From NCBI GenBank assembly GCA_049698775.1, contig JBAVYM010000006.1, forward strand, positions 1 to 39,525: DNA of 39,525 bases, written 5' to 3'. The stretch's first letter is position 1; each line of letters begins with the position of its first letter. Under the pieces are notes generated by a model, which searched no databases, had not been told where the DNA came from, and saw only the letters and a program-made list of their open reading frames with translations. Source of the stretch: REEB76 sp049698775 (GTDB lineage Bacteria; Pseudomonadota; Gammaproteobacteria; Natronospirales; REEB76). The position numbers were made by a program, and so were the translations under genes. This document shows positions 1 through 6,526 of the stretch, in pieces.

Positions 1-48
1 GACTATAACGATAATTGCCGCGCGAGTATTTACGAGTTTTCAAACAAA

Positions 49-120
49 GCCAGGATGCCGGAATTGGTAGACACGTGGGACTCACTTTTTAATCTCAGAA
101 TCTTATCTAGATTCTTGGTC
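49..120 (+). pseudogene. Degenerate tRNA-Leu-like sequence
   Basis: The first ~36 bases look like the 5' half of a class II tRNA-Leu: an acceptor-like GCCAGGA at 49-55, TG, and the typical leucine D-loop GAATTGGTAGA at 61-71, then a TGGGA anticodon-stem strand at 76-80 and CTCA at 81-84. After that it stops resembling a working tRNA. The D-stem is broken (CCG at 58-60 against CAC at 72-74, one pair). The anticodon loop would be about 12 nt. No TCCTGGC acceptor partner or GGTTCAAATCC-type T-arm follows. GAATC/GATTC at 98-114 and TTGGT at 115-119 could mimic a T-arm and a wobble-paired acceptor strand. I read it as a tRNA cut in the anticodon loop or decayed after insertion of the integrase module that follows. 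Confidence 0.45.
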
Positions 121-160
121 AAGAATTTAATTTGAAATATTGCCTGAGATTTCATTCTTA
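91..160. other. Dense inverted repeats, candidate structured RNA or attachment site
   Basis: Several perfect inverted repeats are packed into 70 A+T-rich bases. AATCTCAG (91-98) pairs with CTGAGATT (144-151) and encloses AGAATCT/AGATTCT (97-115) and TTCTT/AAGAA (112-125). A competing stem pairs AAGAAT (121-126) with ATTCTT (154-159), and inside it GAAAT (134-138) with ATTTC (149-153). The pairings compete, so alternative folds are possible. The block lies between the tRNA-Leu-like sequence and the integrase promoter. Integrase or excisionase binding sites, or a structured leader RNA, are both possible. Function is inferred only. Confidence 0.35.
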
Positions 161-203
161 AATTTTAAGACTCCGCCAAATAGTCTCACCACAGCCCACA
201 GAA

Positions 204-220
204 CATTGACAATGTCAATG
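204..220. promoter_or_regulatory. Palindromic operator candidate over the -35 box
   Basis: CATTGAC (204-210), three bases, then GTCAATG (214-220) form a perfect 7-3-7 inverted repeat that contains the whole -35 hexamer of the integrase promoter. A dimeric repressor bound here would block RNA polymerase. Which protein binds is unknown; the DUF4224 product or a resident regulator are candidates. Confidence 0.4.
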
Positions 221-234
221 ACTTCTGGTACAGT
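206..234 (+). promoter_or_regulatory. Sigma-70 promoter of the DUF4224-integrase pair
   Basis: A perfect -35 hexamer TTGACA (206-211) is followed after 17 nt by TACAGT (229-234). An extended -10 TG sits at 226-227. The start point would be near 241, giving a leader of about 35 nt before the DUF4224 start at 277. Confidence 0.55.
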
Positions 235-246
235 GTGCTTAAGGTT

Positions 247-265
247 GCAGTTACATTTTAACTGC
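247..265. promoter_or_regulatory. Inverted repeat in the integrase leader
   Basis: GCAGTTA (247-253) and TAACTGC (259-265) are perfect inverted repeats around CATTT. In RNA this hairpin would end 11 nt before the ATG at 277, just upstream of a short AAGG. It may affect translation or be a second protein-binding site. Confidence 0.35.
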
Positions 266-276
266 GTCATTAAGGT

Positions 277-492
277 ATGTTCCTATCACAACAAGAAATT
301 GAAAGCATATCTGGCTACCGACAAGCTGCTGCTCAAATTCGCTGGCTTCGAAAAATGGGAATCGCATTTTTCCTAAACCGATGGGGTAAACCAGTGACAA
401 CTCAGGCGCATATCGATTGTGTTCTTTCTGGTACTCCTAAGCTATTAGCCCCTGTTGACGGATATCGTTCTCCTCAGGAGAAACATCCATGA
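277..492 (+). CDS. DUF4224 family protein next to integrase
   Basis: A 71-residue protein with the DUF4224 pattern: an N-terminal start of the type MFL-EE, a G-Y-R segment near residue 18, the QIRWLRKMGI-like helix around residues 24-34, then FFLNRWGKP. Proteins of this family are usually encoded immediately upstream of phage-type tyrosine integrases. A role as a small DNA-binding or directionality factor is plausible but not shown. Its TGA overlaps the integrase ATG (ATGA at 489-492), so the two are probably translationally coupled. The start at 277 matches the family N-terminus, although the nearby AAGG is unusually close to it. It sits behind a promoter with an overlapping palindrome. Base composition is more A+T-rich than the chromosome to the right. 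Confidence 0.8.
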   Translation: MFLSQQEIESISGYRQAAAQIRWLRKMGIAFFLNRWGKPVTTQAHIDCVLSGTPKLLAPVDGYRSPQEKHP

Positions 493-1430
493 AATTGCCC
501 CAGTACGTCCGTTACAACCACGGCGCATATTTCTATGTTCGTTGGAACCCAGTTGAAAAGAAGGTTACCTGGATACGGCTTGGCAAGGGCTATCCGGAAA
601 TGCTTCATGCGTTAGCTCACCTTGAGGATTCGAAGATAACTTTAATGCGGGATATAATCGAACGCTACCGCGCTGAGATATCAGAAAAGCAATCCGCAAA
701 TACACGTCGCCAACGCGACTGGCAACTAAATAACTTAGTGCACAGCTTTGGTAATATGATTCCTTCTGCCGTATCTCCTCAACTGATTTACAAATACCAC
801 GACGATAGAAGCAGAACCGCGCCGGTAGCGGCAAATCGCGAAGTATCGCTACTCTGCGGCATTTTTGCTAAAGCTATCCGATGGGGCTACCTGTCAAATA
901 ATCCCGCTCGTGCGCTGGAAAAGAATAAAGAGAGACCACGAGATAGGTACGTTACTGACGATGAGTACCATGCTGTTCTGAAACAAGCCCCAAGGCAGGT
1001 GGCGCTTGCTATGCGGCTGGCTTATCTTACAGGTCAACGATTTGGGGACCTTGTTTCATTACGCTGGTCACAAGTTGATGGTAATGGCGTCCATTTCGTT
1101 CAGGCCAAAACCGGGAAAAAGCTTGTTTTCAGCTATACCTCAGAACTTCAAAAACTTCTGGGTGAATGCCGTGAAGGCACTATCGGCAGTATGTATGTGC
1201 TAGCCGACCGAAAGGGGCAGCCTTGGCACCAATTTACCTTAGGTAGTGCATTCAGGCGCACAGTCGCCAAGTGCATCGCCAATGGAGCCCTCAAAGAGCG
1301 ATTCACGTTTCACGACTTACGCGCAAAGGCAGCGTCTGATACGGACGGCAAGCTTCTAGGCCATGCCAATACGCGAACCCTTGAGCGGGTTTACAAGCGT
1401 AAAGAAGCAAAAGTACGGCCCGTGAAATAA
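489..1430 (+). CDS. Tyrosine recombinase / phage-type integrase
   Basis: This 313-residue site-specific recombinase would catalyse integration or excision of a mobile element. The N-terminal ~60 residues resemble an arm-binding domain, residues ~65-145 a core-binding SAM-like domain, and the rest the catalytic domain. All catalytic positions are visible: R184 in TGQRFGDL, K207 in AKTGKK, H275 and R278 in FHDLRAK, H292 in LGHANT and the nucleophile Y302 in RVYKRK. It therefore looks functional. It follows a DUF4224 gene with an ATGA overlap and lies 370 bp after a tRNA-Leu-like remnant, the usual setting for integrases. Core genes resume within 150 bp on the right, so any element is either just this small remnant or extends to the left beyond the window. 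Confidence 0.9.
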   Translation: MKLPQYVRYNHGAYFYVRWNPVEKKVTWIRLGKGYPEMLHALAHLEDSKITLMRDIIERYRAEISEKQSANTRRQRDWQLNNLVHSFGNMIPSAVSPQLIYKYHDDRSRTAPVAANREVSLLCGIFAKAIRWGYLSNNPARALEKNKERPRDRYVTDDEYHAVLKQAPRQVALAMRLAYLTGQRFGDLVSLRWSQVDGNGVHFVQAKTGKKLVFSYTSELQKLLGECREGTIGSMYVLADRKGQPWHQFTLGSAFRRTVAKCIANGALKERFTFHDLRAKAASDTDGKLLGHANTRTLERVYKRKEAKVRPVK

Positions 1431-1432
1431 CG

Positions 1433-1463
1433 ATTTCTTAGGCAAATCAGTATTTCTTAGGCA
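1433..1463. repeat. 12-bp direct repeat after the integrase
   Basis: ATTTCTTAGGCA occurs at 1433-1444 and 1452-1463, 19 bp apart, starting 3 bp after the integrase stop. A looser relative, ATTCTTGGTCAA, lies at 111-122 on the other side of the module. These could be integrase arm-type sites or attachment-site remnants. No longer flanking repeat was found by eye. Confidence 0.4.
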
Positions 1464-1575
1464 GTTCCGCTTGTAACTCGTTGATGTTAATAATGAACTT
1501 TGATTGTTCGTCTGTTGCCCATGCACACAAACAATACACCGGTTTGATTTTCAAAATGCCCGGCTGTACCGGTCA

Positions 1576-2343
1576 TCATTGCCGGATTTTTTGCAGCAGA
1601 ACGGCTGCCTGTTTCAGATCGCCGGCTGTATCCACGCTTGGGCCGGGTGTTTCGCGCGCTACGTCCACTGCGATCTTCATACCCAACCACAAGGCGCGTA
1701 GCTGTTCCAGTTTTTCCACTTGCTCCAGTTCACACGGCGGCGTGGATGCGAGTTGCCGCAAAGTACCAACCCGATAGGCATACAGGCCGATATGGCGTAA
1801 CGCGCCCTGCCAGTGTTGCTGTGACTCCAGCCCGGCGTTTACGCCCTCGCGATTCCAGGGAATCGGGGCGCGACTGAAGTACAGCGCATTGCCGGCTCGA
1901 TCTGCAACCAGCTTGACTACATTTGGATTGAGAAATTCGGTCAACGTATGAATGGGGGTACACAGGGTTGCCATCTGCGCCTCGGCACGGCCGTCGAGCA
2001 AGGCTGCCACCTGGCGGATAACCGCACTCGGCATGAGCGGCTCGTCGCCCTGGAGATTCACCACAATCTGTGCATCCTCCCAGCCCAGCCTGTTGACCAA
2101 CTCGGCGATTCGATCCATGCCGGATGCATGCGACCTGGCAGTCATCTGCGCTTGGTAACCCGCCGCGGCACACGCATCGCGTACGCGCTCATCATCGGTG
2201 GCCACCAGAACCGACTCAGCACCGCTTGCCTGCGCGCGCTCACACACGTGCAGGATCAACGGCTTGCCCAGCAGATCCGCCAGCGGCTTACCGGGCAGGC
2301 GCTGGGACGCCATGCGCGCGGGGATCAGGACCGCGAAGCGCAT
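1576..2343 (-). CDS. kdsB: 3-deoxy-manno-octulosonate cytidylyltransferase (CMP-Kdo synthetase)
   Basis: Activates Kdo with CTP to give CMP-Kdo, the donor for Kdo transfer onto lipid IVA in lipopolysaccharide synthesis; it acts in the cytoplasm. The 255-residue length is close to the usual ~250. It opens with the nucleotide-binding motif IPARMASQRLPGKPL (residues 8-22) and has VLVATDDERV near residue 45 and VVNLQGDEPLM near residue 95. It is the last gene of the minus-strand run exbB-exbD-msbA-lpxK-ycaR-kdsB, and its ATG directly abuts the stop of the Trm112-like gene. No clear terminator follows: the 145 bp to the integrase have only a short ACCGGT inverted repeat and no T-run after a stem. 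Confidence 0.97.
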   Translation of the reverse strand: MRFAVLIPARMASQRLPGKPLADLLGKPLILHVCERAQASGAESVLVATDDERVRDACAAAGYQAQMTARSHASGMDRIAELVNRLGWEDAQIVVNLQGDEPLMPSAVIRQVAALLDGRAEAQMATLCTPIHTLTEFLNPNVVKLVADRAGNALYFSRAPIPWNREGVNAGLESQQHWQGALRHIGLYAYRVGTLRQLASTPPCELEQVEKLEQLRALWLGMKIAVDVARETPGPSVDTAGDLKQAAVLLQKIRQ

Positions 2344-2523
2344 TCAGGGACTCTCGTCGGCGCTGAGCCGGCGTGCTTCCTCTTCCAGCATGACCGGGAT
2401 GCCGTCCCGGATGGGATAGGCCAGGCGGTCAGGTTTGCAGATCAACTCATTCTCGACTTTGCGATATACCAGCGGGCCCTTGCACAAAGGGCACACCAGA
2501 ATTTCCAGCAGTTTAGCGTCCAT
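2344..2523 (-). CDS. ycaR: Trm112-like zinc-ribbon-type protein (YcaR family)
   Basis: A 59-residue protein starting MDAKLLEILVCPLCKG and containing IRDGIPVMLEEEAR, the signature of the bacterial Trm112/YcaR family. Only the first CPLC cysteine pair is present; the rest of the fold lacks a second pair, as is common in this family. Biochemical role in bacteria is not settled; its steady position between lpxK and kdsB suggests a link to that cluster. A longer in-frame reading frame extends upstream, but the real start is the ATG at 2523, which has an AAGGAG ribosome-binding site about 8 nt before it and matches the family N-terminus. The stop abuts the kdsB start. Confidence 0.92.
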   Translation of the reverse strand: MDAKLLEILVCPLCKGPLVYRKVENELICKPDRLAYPIRDGIPVMLEEEARRLSADESP

Positions 2524-2534
2524 CGGGTTGCTCC

Positions 2535-3590
2535 TTACATGAGGTTTCGATCCGCGTAGGCCGGTTCCACACCGGCCGCCCGCAATTTCTGTCGCACGCC
2601 GCGCAAGACGCGTGCCGCATTTTCTTCGCTCAACTGCGCGGTTGCGGTCACGTACCAGTGATTTGGCAGGTGCAAGCCGCGGCATTTTATCGCATCCTTC
2701 TCGGTCATCAGTACCGGGGCATCGTCGGCGAACACGAGGTCTGCTGCTGACAAACGCGCATGGTCGGGCAAACTCCGTCGATCCACCTGCAATCCCTGTC
2801 GTTCCAGAGCCGCAAAAAACTGCCCAGGATTTCCGATACCTGCCAGCGCATGCACCGGCCGACTCGCGAATTCAGCCAGTGGCCGGGACGAACGGTCCAA
2901 CAGATTGATCGCGTTTCCCAAACTCAATGTCATGTTGATAACGGCTTCACTGATGCTGGCCCCGTCGTCCCCCACAGCAATCTTGCGAATGACGAAATCT
3001 GCGACATCCAGCCGCTGTGTGGATTCGCGCAGCGGCCCGGCCGGCAGCCGCCAGCCGTTGCCGGAGCCACGTTGACCATCCAGCATGATGACCGTCATGG
3101 TCCGGCCCAAACGGTAATGTTGCAAGCCATCGTCGCTTACAATTACCTGGACGGGGAATTTCTCCAGCAACTGCCGCGCCGCTTTGATACGGTCGGTTCC
3201 CGCCATCACCGGCAAGCGCGTATGTCGCGCCAACAACACCGCTTCATCGCCCGCCAAGGCTGGATCGGTGTCCGGCGTCACGTGCAAAGGCCAATGATCG
3301 GATTTGCCCCCGTAACCACGGGTGATGATGCCGGGAAGGTAGCCTTGCGCGCGCAGCGCTTGCACCAGCCACATGACAAACGGTGTTTTGCCGGTGCCAC
3401 CCACCGTGATATTGCCCACCACGATCACCGGCACCGGCAATGTCACGGTCTTGAGAAGACCGTGACGATAACACCAACGCCGGATCGCACTCACACAGGT
3501 AAATAACCAGGCCAGTGGAATGAACGGCCACACGGGTCGGTTGCCATACCATTGCCGCACCAGCCAGTGCCGAAATCTGCCGCGTGACAT
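2535..3590 (-). CDS. lpxK: Tetraacyldisaccharide 4'-kinase
   Basis: Phosphorylates the 4' position of the tetraacyldisaccharide 1-phosphate precursor to give lipid IVA, the sixth step of lipid A synthesis, at the inner face of the inner membrane. The protein has 351 residues (328 in E. coli). An N-terminal hydrophobic helix at ~20-36 is followed by the P-loop GNITVGGTGKTP (59-70) and by VIVSDDGLQHYRL in the middle. The ATG at 3590 has AAGG six nt upstream. It lies 15 nt after msbA and 11 nt before the Trm112-like gene, so it is clearly part of the operon and works just before MsbA and alongside KdsB. Confidence 0.96.
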   Translation of the reverse strand: MSRGRFRHWLVRQWYGNRPVWPFIPLAWLFTCVSAIRRWCYRHGLLKTVTLPVPVIVVGNITVGGTGKTPFVMWLVQALRAQGYLPGIITRGYGGKSDHWPLHVTPDTDPALAGDEAVLLARHTRLPVMAGTDRIKAARQLLEKFPVQVIVSDDGLQHYRLGRTMTVIMLDGQRGSGNGWRLPAGPLRESTQRLDVADFVIRKIAVGDDGASISEAVINMTLSLGNAINLLDRSSRPLAEFASRPVHALAGIGNPGQFFAALERQGLQVDRRSLPDHARLSAADLVFADDAPVLMTEKDAIKCRGLHLPNHWYVTATAQLSEENAARVLRGVRQKLRAAGVEPAYADRNLM

Positions 3591-3605
3591 GACTTGCCTT
3601 AAATC

Positions 3606-5369
3606 TCAGGCTACCGCCGTTTCACGGAACTGCATGTGATAAAGCCTCGCGTAGTGGCCGTTGCGCGCCAGCAGTTCGGCGTGGCGCCCACTTTCGATGA
3701 TCTGTCCGCGTTCCAGCACGATGATGCGATCCGCGCGCTCCACCGTGGACAAGCGGTGGGCGATCACCAGCGTGGTGCGGGCCTGCATCAGGCGCTCCAG
3801 CGCCACCTGGATATGTCGCTCGGATTCGCTGTCCAGCGCCGAGGTCGCTTCGTCCAGAATCAACAGCGGTGCATCCTTGAGCAACGCGCGCGCGATGGCG
3901 ATGCGCTGGCGCTGGCCACCCGAGAGCAGCACGCCACGGTCCCCCACCATGGTATCTAGACCCTGAGGCAGTTGCCGGATGAATTCCATGGCATGCGCGG
4001 CTTCCGCCGCCGCAATGATTTGCGGCTCCGTACATTTCGCAAGCGTGCCGTAGGCGATGTTGTTGCGGATCGTGTCATTGAAAAGCATCACATCCTGACT
4101 GACCAGCGCAATCTGCTCGCGCAGATCATGCAGCCGGTAAGCGTGGATGCCGTGACCATCTAGAAGTATGGCGCCGGCACCCACATCGTAGAAACGCGGC
4201 ACCAAACTGACCAGCGTGGTTTTACCGCTGCCGGAGCGGCCCACCAGTGCCACGGTTTCGCCCGGTCGGACCTTGAAGGAAACGTTTCTCAGAACCTCGC
4301 CCTTGGCCGGTGCATAGGAAAAACTCACATCCCGGAATTCGAGCGCGCCATGTGCGCGCACCAGCGTCAGTTCGCCACCTTCTGTTTCGCTCTCCTCATC
4401 CAGCAGCTCAAAAATACTCTGACCGGCGGCGATACCCTTTTGCAAAGGCGCATTGATGTCGGTCAAGTGCTTCAACGACGGCGTCAAAAGCAACATGGCG
4501 CTCAGGAACGAACCGAAGGTGCCGACAGAAATCACATGCAGCATGGATGGCAGCGTTGCAACGTAAATCACCAATGCCATACCCACGCCTGCCATGAGCT
4601 GGATGATGGGGCTGGACCCCGCATTTACCAGCACCAGTTTCATGTTGAGCGCCCGGTTACGCTCATTCACCTGCTCGAAATGCCGGGTTTCCTGTTGCAG
4701 GCCGCCGAATAGTTTCACCACTCGGTGGCCGGTGATCACTTCCTCCGATACCCGCGTCACATCACCCATGGAATCCTGGATGCGCCCGCTGTAGCGCCTG
4801 AAATGGTTGCTGATGTAGCGTACCAGCAATGCAATCAATGGGCCCACAATCAGAATGAAGATGGACAGCACCCAGCTCAGATAGAACATGAGTGCGATGA
4901 GGCCGATGATGGTAAGGCCATCGCGGATGATGACGGTGATGGTATTGGTGGTGGCTTCGGCCACTTGCTCAATGTTGTAGGTGAGCTTGGATATCAGTAT
5001 GCCGGATGAGCTGGCATCGTAATAGCGGGTCGGCAGCCGCAACAATTTCCCGAATGCCTGTCCGCGCAGGGTCTTGATGACACCGCGACCCACCCAACTG
5101 ATGAAATAGGTGGCGAAGAATCCCGCGATGCCGCGCAGCACGAACAAACCGACAACCAATACCGGGATCAGCTTGATACTCTGCAAATTGTGCTGCACAA
5201 AACTCTTGTCGAGCAGTGGCTTGACCAATGCCGCAAAAGCGGGTTGGGTGAGTGCGTACACCACCATACCGAGGATCGCCAGCGCAAACACCTTCCAGAA
5301 CGGCAGCACGTAACCCAACAGGCGCTGGTAAATCTTCAGTACGCCGCTATCCAGGCGGAACAGATTCAT
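3606..5369 (-). CDS. msbA: Lipid A export ABC transporter MsbA
   Basis: Flips lipid A-core across the inner membrane using ATP. It is a 587-residue half-transporter (E. coli 582). A six-helix membrane domain spans residues ~20-320. The nucleotide-binding domain has Walker A VGRSGSGKTT (376-385), the signature LSGGQRQR (482-489), Walker B LLILDEATSALD (502-513) and an H-loop in VIAHRLSTV. The open frame continues 20 codons upstream, but MNLFRLDSG at 5369 is chosen because it begins one base after the exbD stop (TGAGATG) and gives the family length. Neighbours lpxK and kdsB supply the same pathway. Confidence 0.96.
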   Translation of the reverse strand: MNLFRLDSGVLKIYQRLLGYVLPFWKVFALAILGMVVYALTQPAFAALVKPLLDKSFVQHNLQSIKLIPVLVVGLFVLRGIAGFFATYFISWVGRGVIKTLRGQAFGKLLRLPTRYYDASSSGILISKLTYNIEQVAEATTNTITVIIRDGLTIIGLIALMFYLSWVLSIFILIVGPLIALLVRYISNHFRRYSGRIQDSMGDVTRVSEEVITGHRVVKLFGGLQQETRHFEQVNERNRALNMKLVLVNAGSSPIIQLMAGVGMALVIYVATLPSMLHVISVGTFGSFLSAMLLLTPSLKHLTDINAPLQKGIAAGQSIFELLDEESETEGGELTLVRAHGALEFRDVSFSYAPAKGEVLRNVSFKVRPGETVALVGRSGSGKTTLVSLVPRFYDVGAGAILLDGHGIHAYRLHDLREQIALVSQDVMLFNDTIRNNIAYGTLAKCTEPQIIAAAEAAHAMEFIRQLPQGLDTMVGDRGVLLSGGQRQRIAIARALLKDAPLLILDEATSALDSESERHIQVALERLMQARTTLVIAHRLSTVERADRIIVLERGQIIESGRHAELLARNGHYARLYHMQFRETAVA

Positions 5370-5370
5370 C

Positions 5371-5793
5371 TCAGTTTTCCGCGGGCGGCCGGGTCGTGAG
5401 GATTTGCAATTGCGTGAAACCCAGCTCACCGGCCACGTCCATGACGGTCACCACCGATTGATTGCTGGCGCGCGCATCGGCACGCAGGATGATGGACAGA
5501 TCGCGGCGCGCTCCAGTGACGGCCAACAGTGCCGCGCGCACTGCTTCGGGACTGGTGCCAGGCACGGCTTTCTGATTGATGTAGTAATGGCCCTGCGCGT
5601 CAATGGTCACCTCGACGCCCTTGAGCTCGGTCGGCGATGTCGCCACGCTGGCGGTCGGCAGTTCCACCGCCAGGCTGGTGTTCTGGATGAAATGCGTGGT
5701 CATCATGAAGAACACCAGCAGCATCAGCACCACGTCCACCAGAGAAATGAGATTAAGCTCCGGATCTTCCCACTGCCGGGAACGCAACTTCAT
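5371..5793 (-). CDS. exbD: ExbD/TolR family biopolymer transporter
   Basis: A 140-residue inner-membrane protein with one N-terminal helix (~14-34) and a periplasmic domain. The helix carries D20 in ISLVDVV, the position of the proton-pathway aspartate of ExbD and TolR. With ExbB it would form a proton-driven motor that energises an outer-membrane process. No TonB or receptor is encoded here, so the powered partner is unknown. The gene overlaps exbB by 4 nt (ATGA) and ends one base before msbA. An ExbBD pair immediately upstream of msbA-lpxK is a known arrangement in gammaproteobacteria and suggests co-expression with lipid A export. Confidence 0.93.
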   Translation of the reverse strand: MKLRSRQWEDPELNLISLVDVVLMLLVFFMMTTHFIQNTSLAVELPTASVATSPTELKGVEVTIDAQGHYYINQKAVPGTSPEAVRAALLAVTGARRDLSIILRADARASNQSVVTVMDVAGELGFTQLQILTTRPPAEN

Positions 5794-6452
5794 GCGCGCG
5801 CCTCGCGCTTCGCCACCGGTTTCACCGCACGTTCAGGTTCCAATTCACTCTGGGCGCCGCGTACCGCGTTCATCAGGCGCACGGTTTCGCGTTCCATGCG
5901 CACCACCAGATCGTCCACCTTGCCGCGCAAATACCGATGCAGGATGTAGGCCGGAATCGCCACGGTCAGGCCCGCGACCGTGGTAATCAGCGCTTCGGAG
6001 ATGCCACCGGCCAGCGCCGCCGGATTGCCCAAGCCCGAGCTGGAAATGGCGGCGAATACGCGCATGATGCCGAGCACGGTGCCGAGCAGGCCCAGCAGCG
6101 GTGAAATGGTGGCGATGGTGCCGAGCGTGATCAGATAACGGTCCAGCTCATGCACCACGTGCCGGCCGGTGTCTTCGATGGCCTCATTCATGACATCGCG
6201 CTTGGCATGGCGATGTTCCAGTCCGGCCGCCAGGATGCGCCCCAACGGCGAGCCGGCGCGCAGCGCCTGGAGCCGGTCTTCGTCCAGTTCACCGCTCTTG
6301 AGCCAGTTCCAGACCTGTGCCGCCAGATGCTCCGGGGCCACGCGTTTGGTCTGCAAAGTCCAGAGGCGTTCCGCGACGATGGCGACAACCACTATGGAAC
6401 ACAGGATGAGCGGGGCCATGAGCCAGCCGCCGGACTTGATGATTTCAAACAT
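5790..6452 (-). CDS. exbB: MotA/TolQ/ExbB proton channel family protein
   Basis: A 220-residue membrane protein of the ExbB/TolQ type: a first helix at ~8-27, a cytoplasmic segment, then two helices around 120-145 and 160-180. The conserved loop includes GTIATISPLLGLLGTVLGIM, where T and G residues line the proton path, and LITTVAGLTVAIPAYI. It partners the overlapping ExbD. It is the first gene of the minus-strand lipid A run, 74 nt after the end of comEC, and has a possible promoter in that gap. ExbB and TolQ are not separable from sequence alone; the context next to ExbD/msbA supports an Exb-type assignment. Confidence 0.93.
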   Translation of the reverse strand: MFEIIKSGGWLMAPLILCSIVVVAIVAERLWTLQTKRVAPEHLAAQVWNWLKSGELDEDRLQALRAGSPLGRILAAGLEHRHAKRDVMNEAIEDTGRHVVHELDRYLITLGTIATISPLLGLLGTVLGIMRVFAAISSSGLGNPAALAGGISEALITTVAGLTVAIPAYILHRYLRGKVDDLVVRMERETVRLMNAVRGAQSELEPERAVKPVAKREARA

Positions 6453-6484
6453 TCTGCACGGATATCCACTGGTGAACCCCGTGC

Positions 6485-6513
6485 ATCATACTGGATTTTA
6501 GCGGCCGGGCGAA
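6485..6513 (-). promoter_or_regulatory. Possible promoter of the exbB-kdsB operon
   Basis: Reading on the minus strand, TTCGCC (6513-6508) and TATGAT (6490-6485) are 17 nt apart, upstream of the exbB ATG at 6452. The -10 is good and the -35 weak. A short GGCCG/CGGCC stem in the same gap could mark the end of comEC but has no T-run. Confidence 0.35.
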
Positions 6514-6526
6514 CGGCCAAAGCTCT

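Noticed and set aside
140..376. Small plus-strand frame before the DUF4224 gene
   Set aside because: It covers the promoter and operator and overlaps DUF4224 in another frame; no ribosome-binding site or recognisable sequence.
1539..1572. ACCGGT inverted repeat after kdsB as a terminator
   Set aside because: A 6-bp self-complementary pair with a long gap and no T-run on the minus strand.
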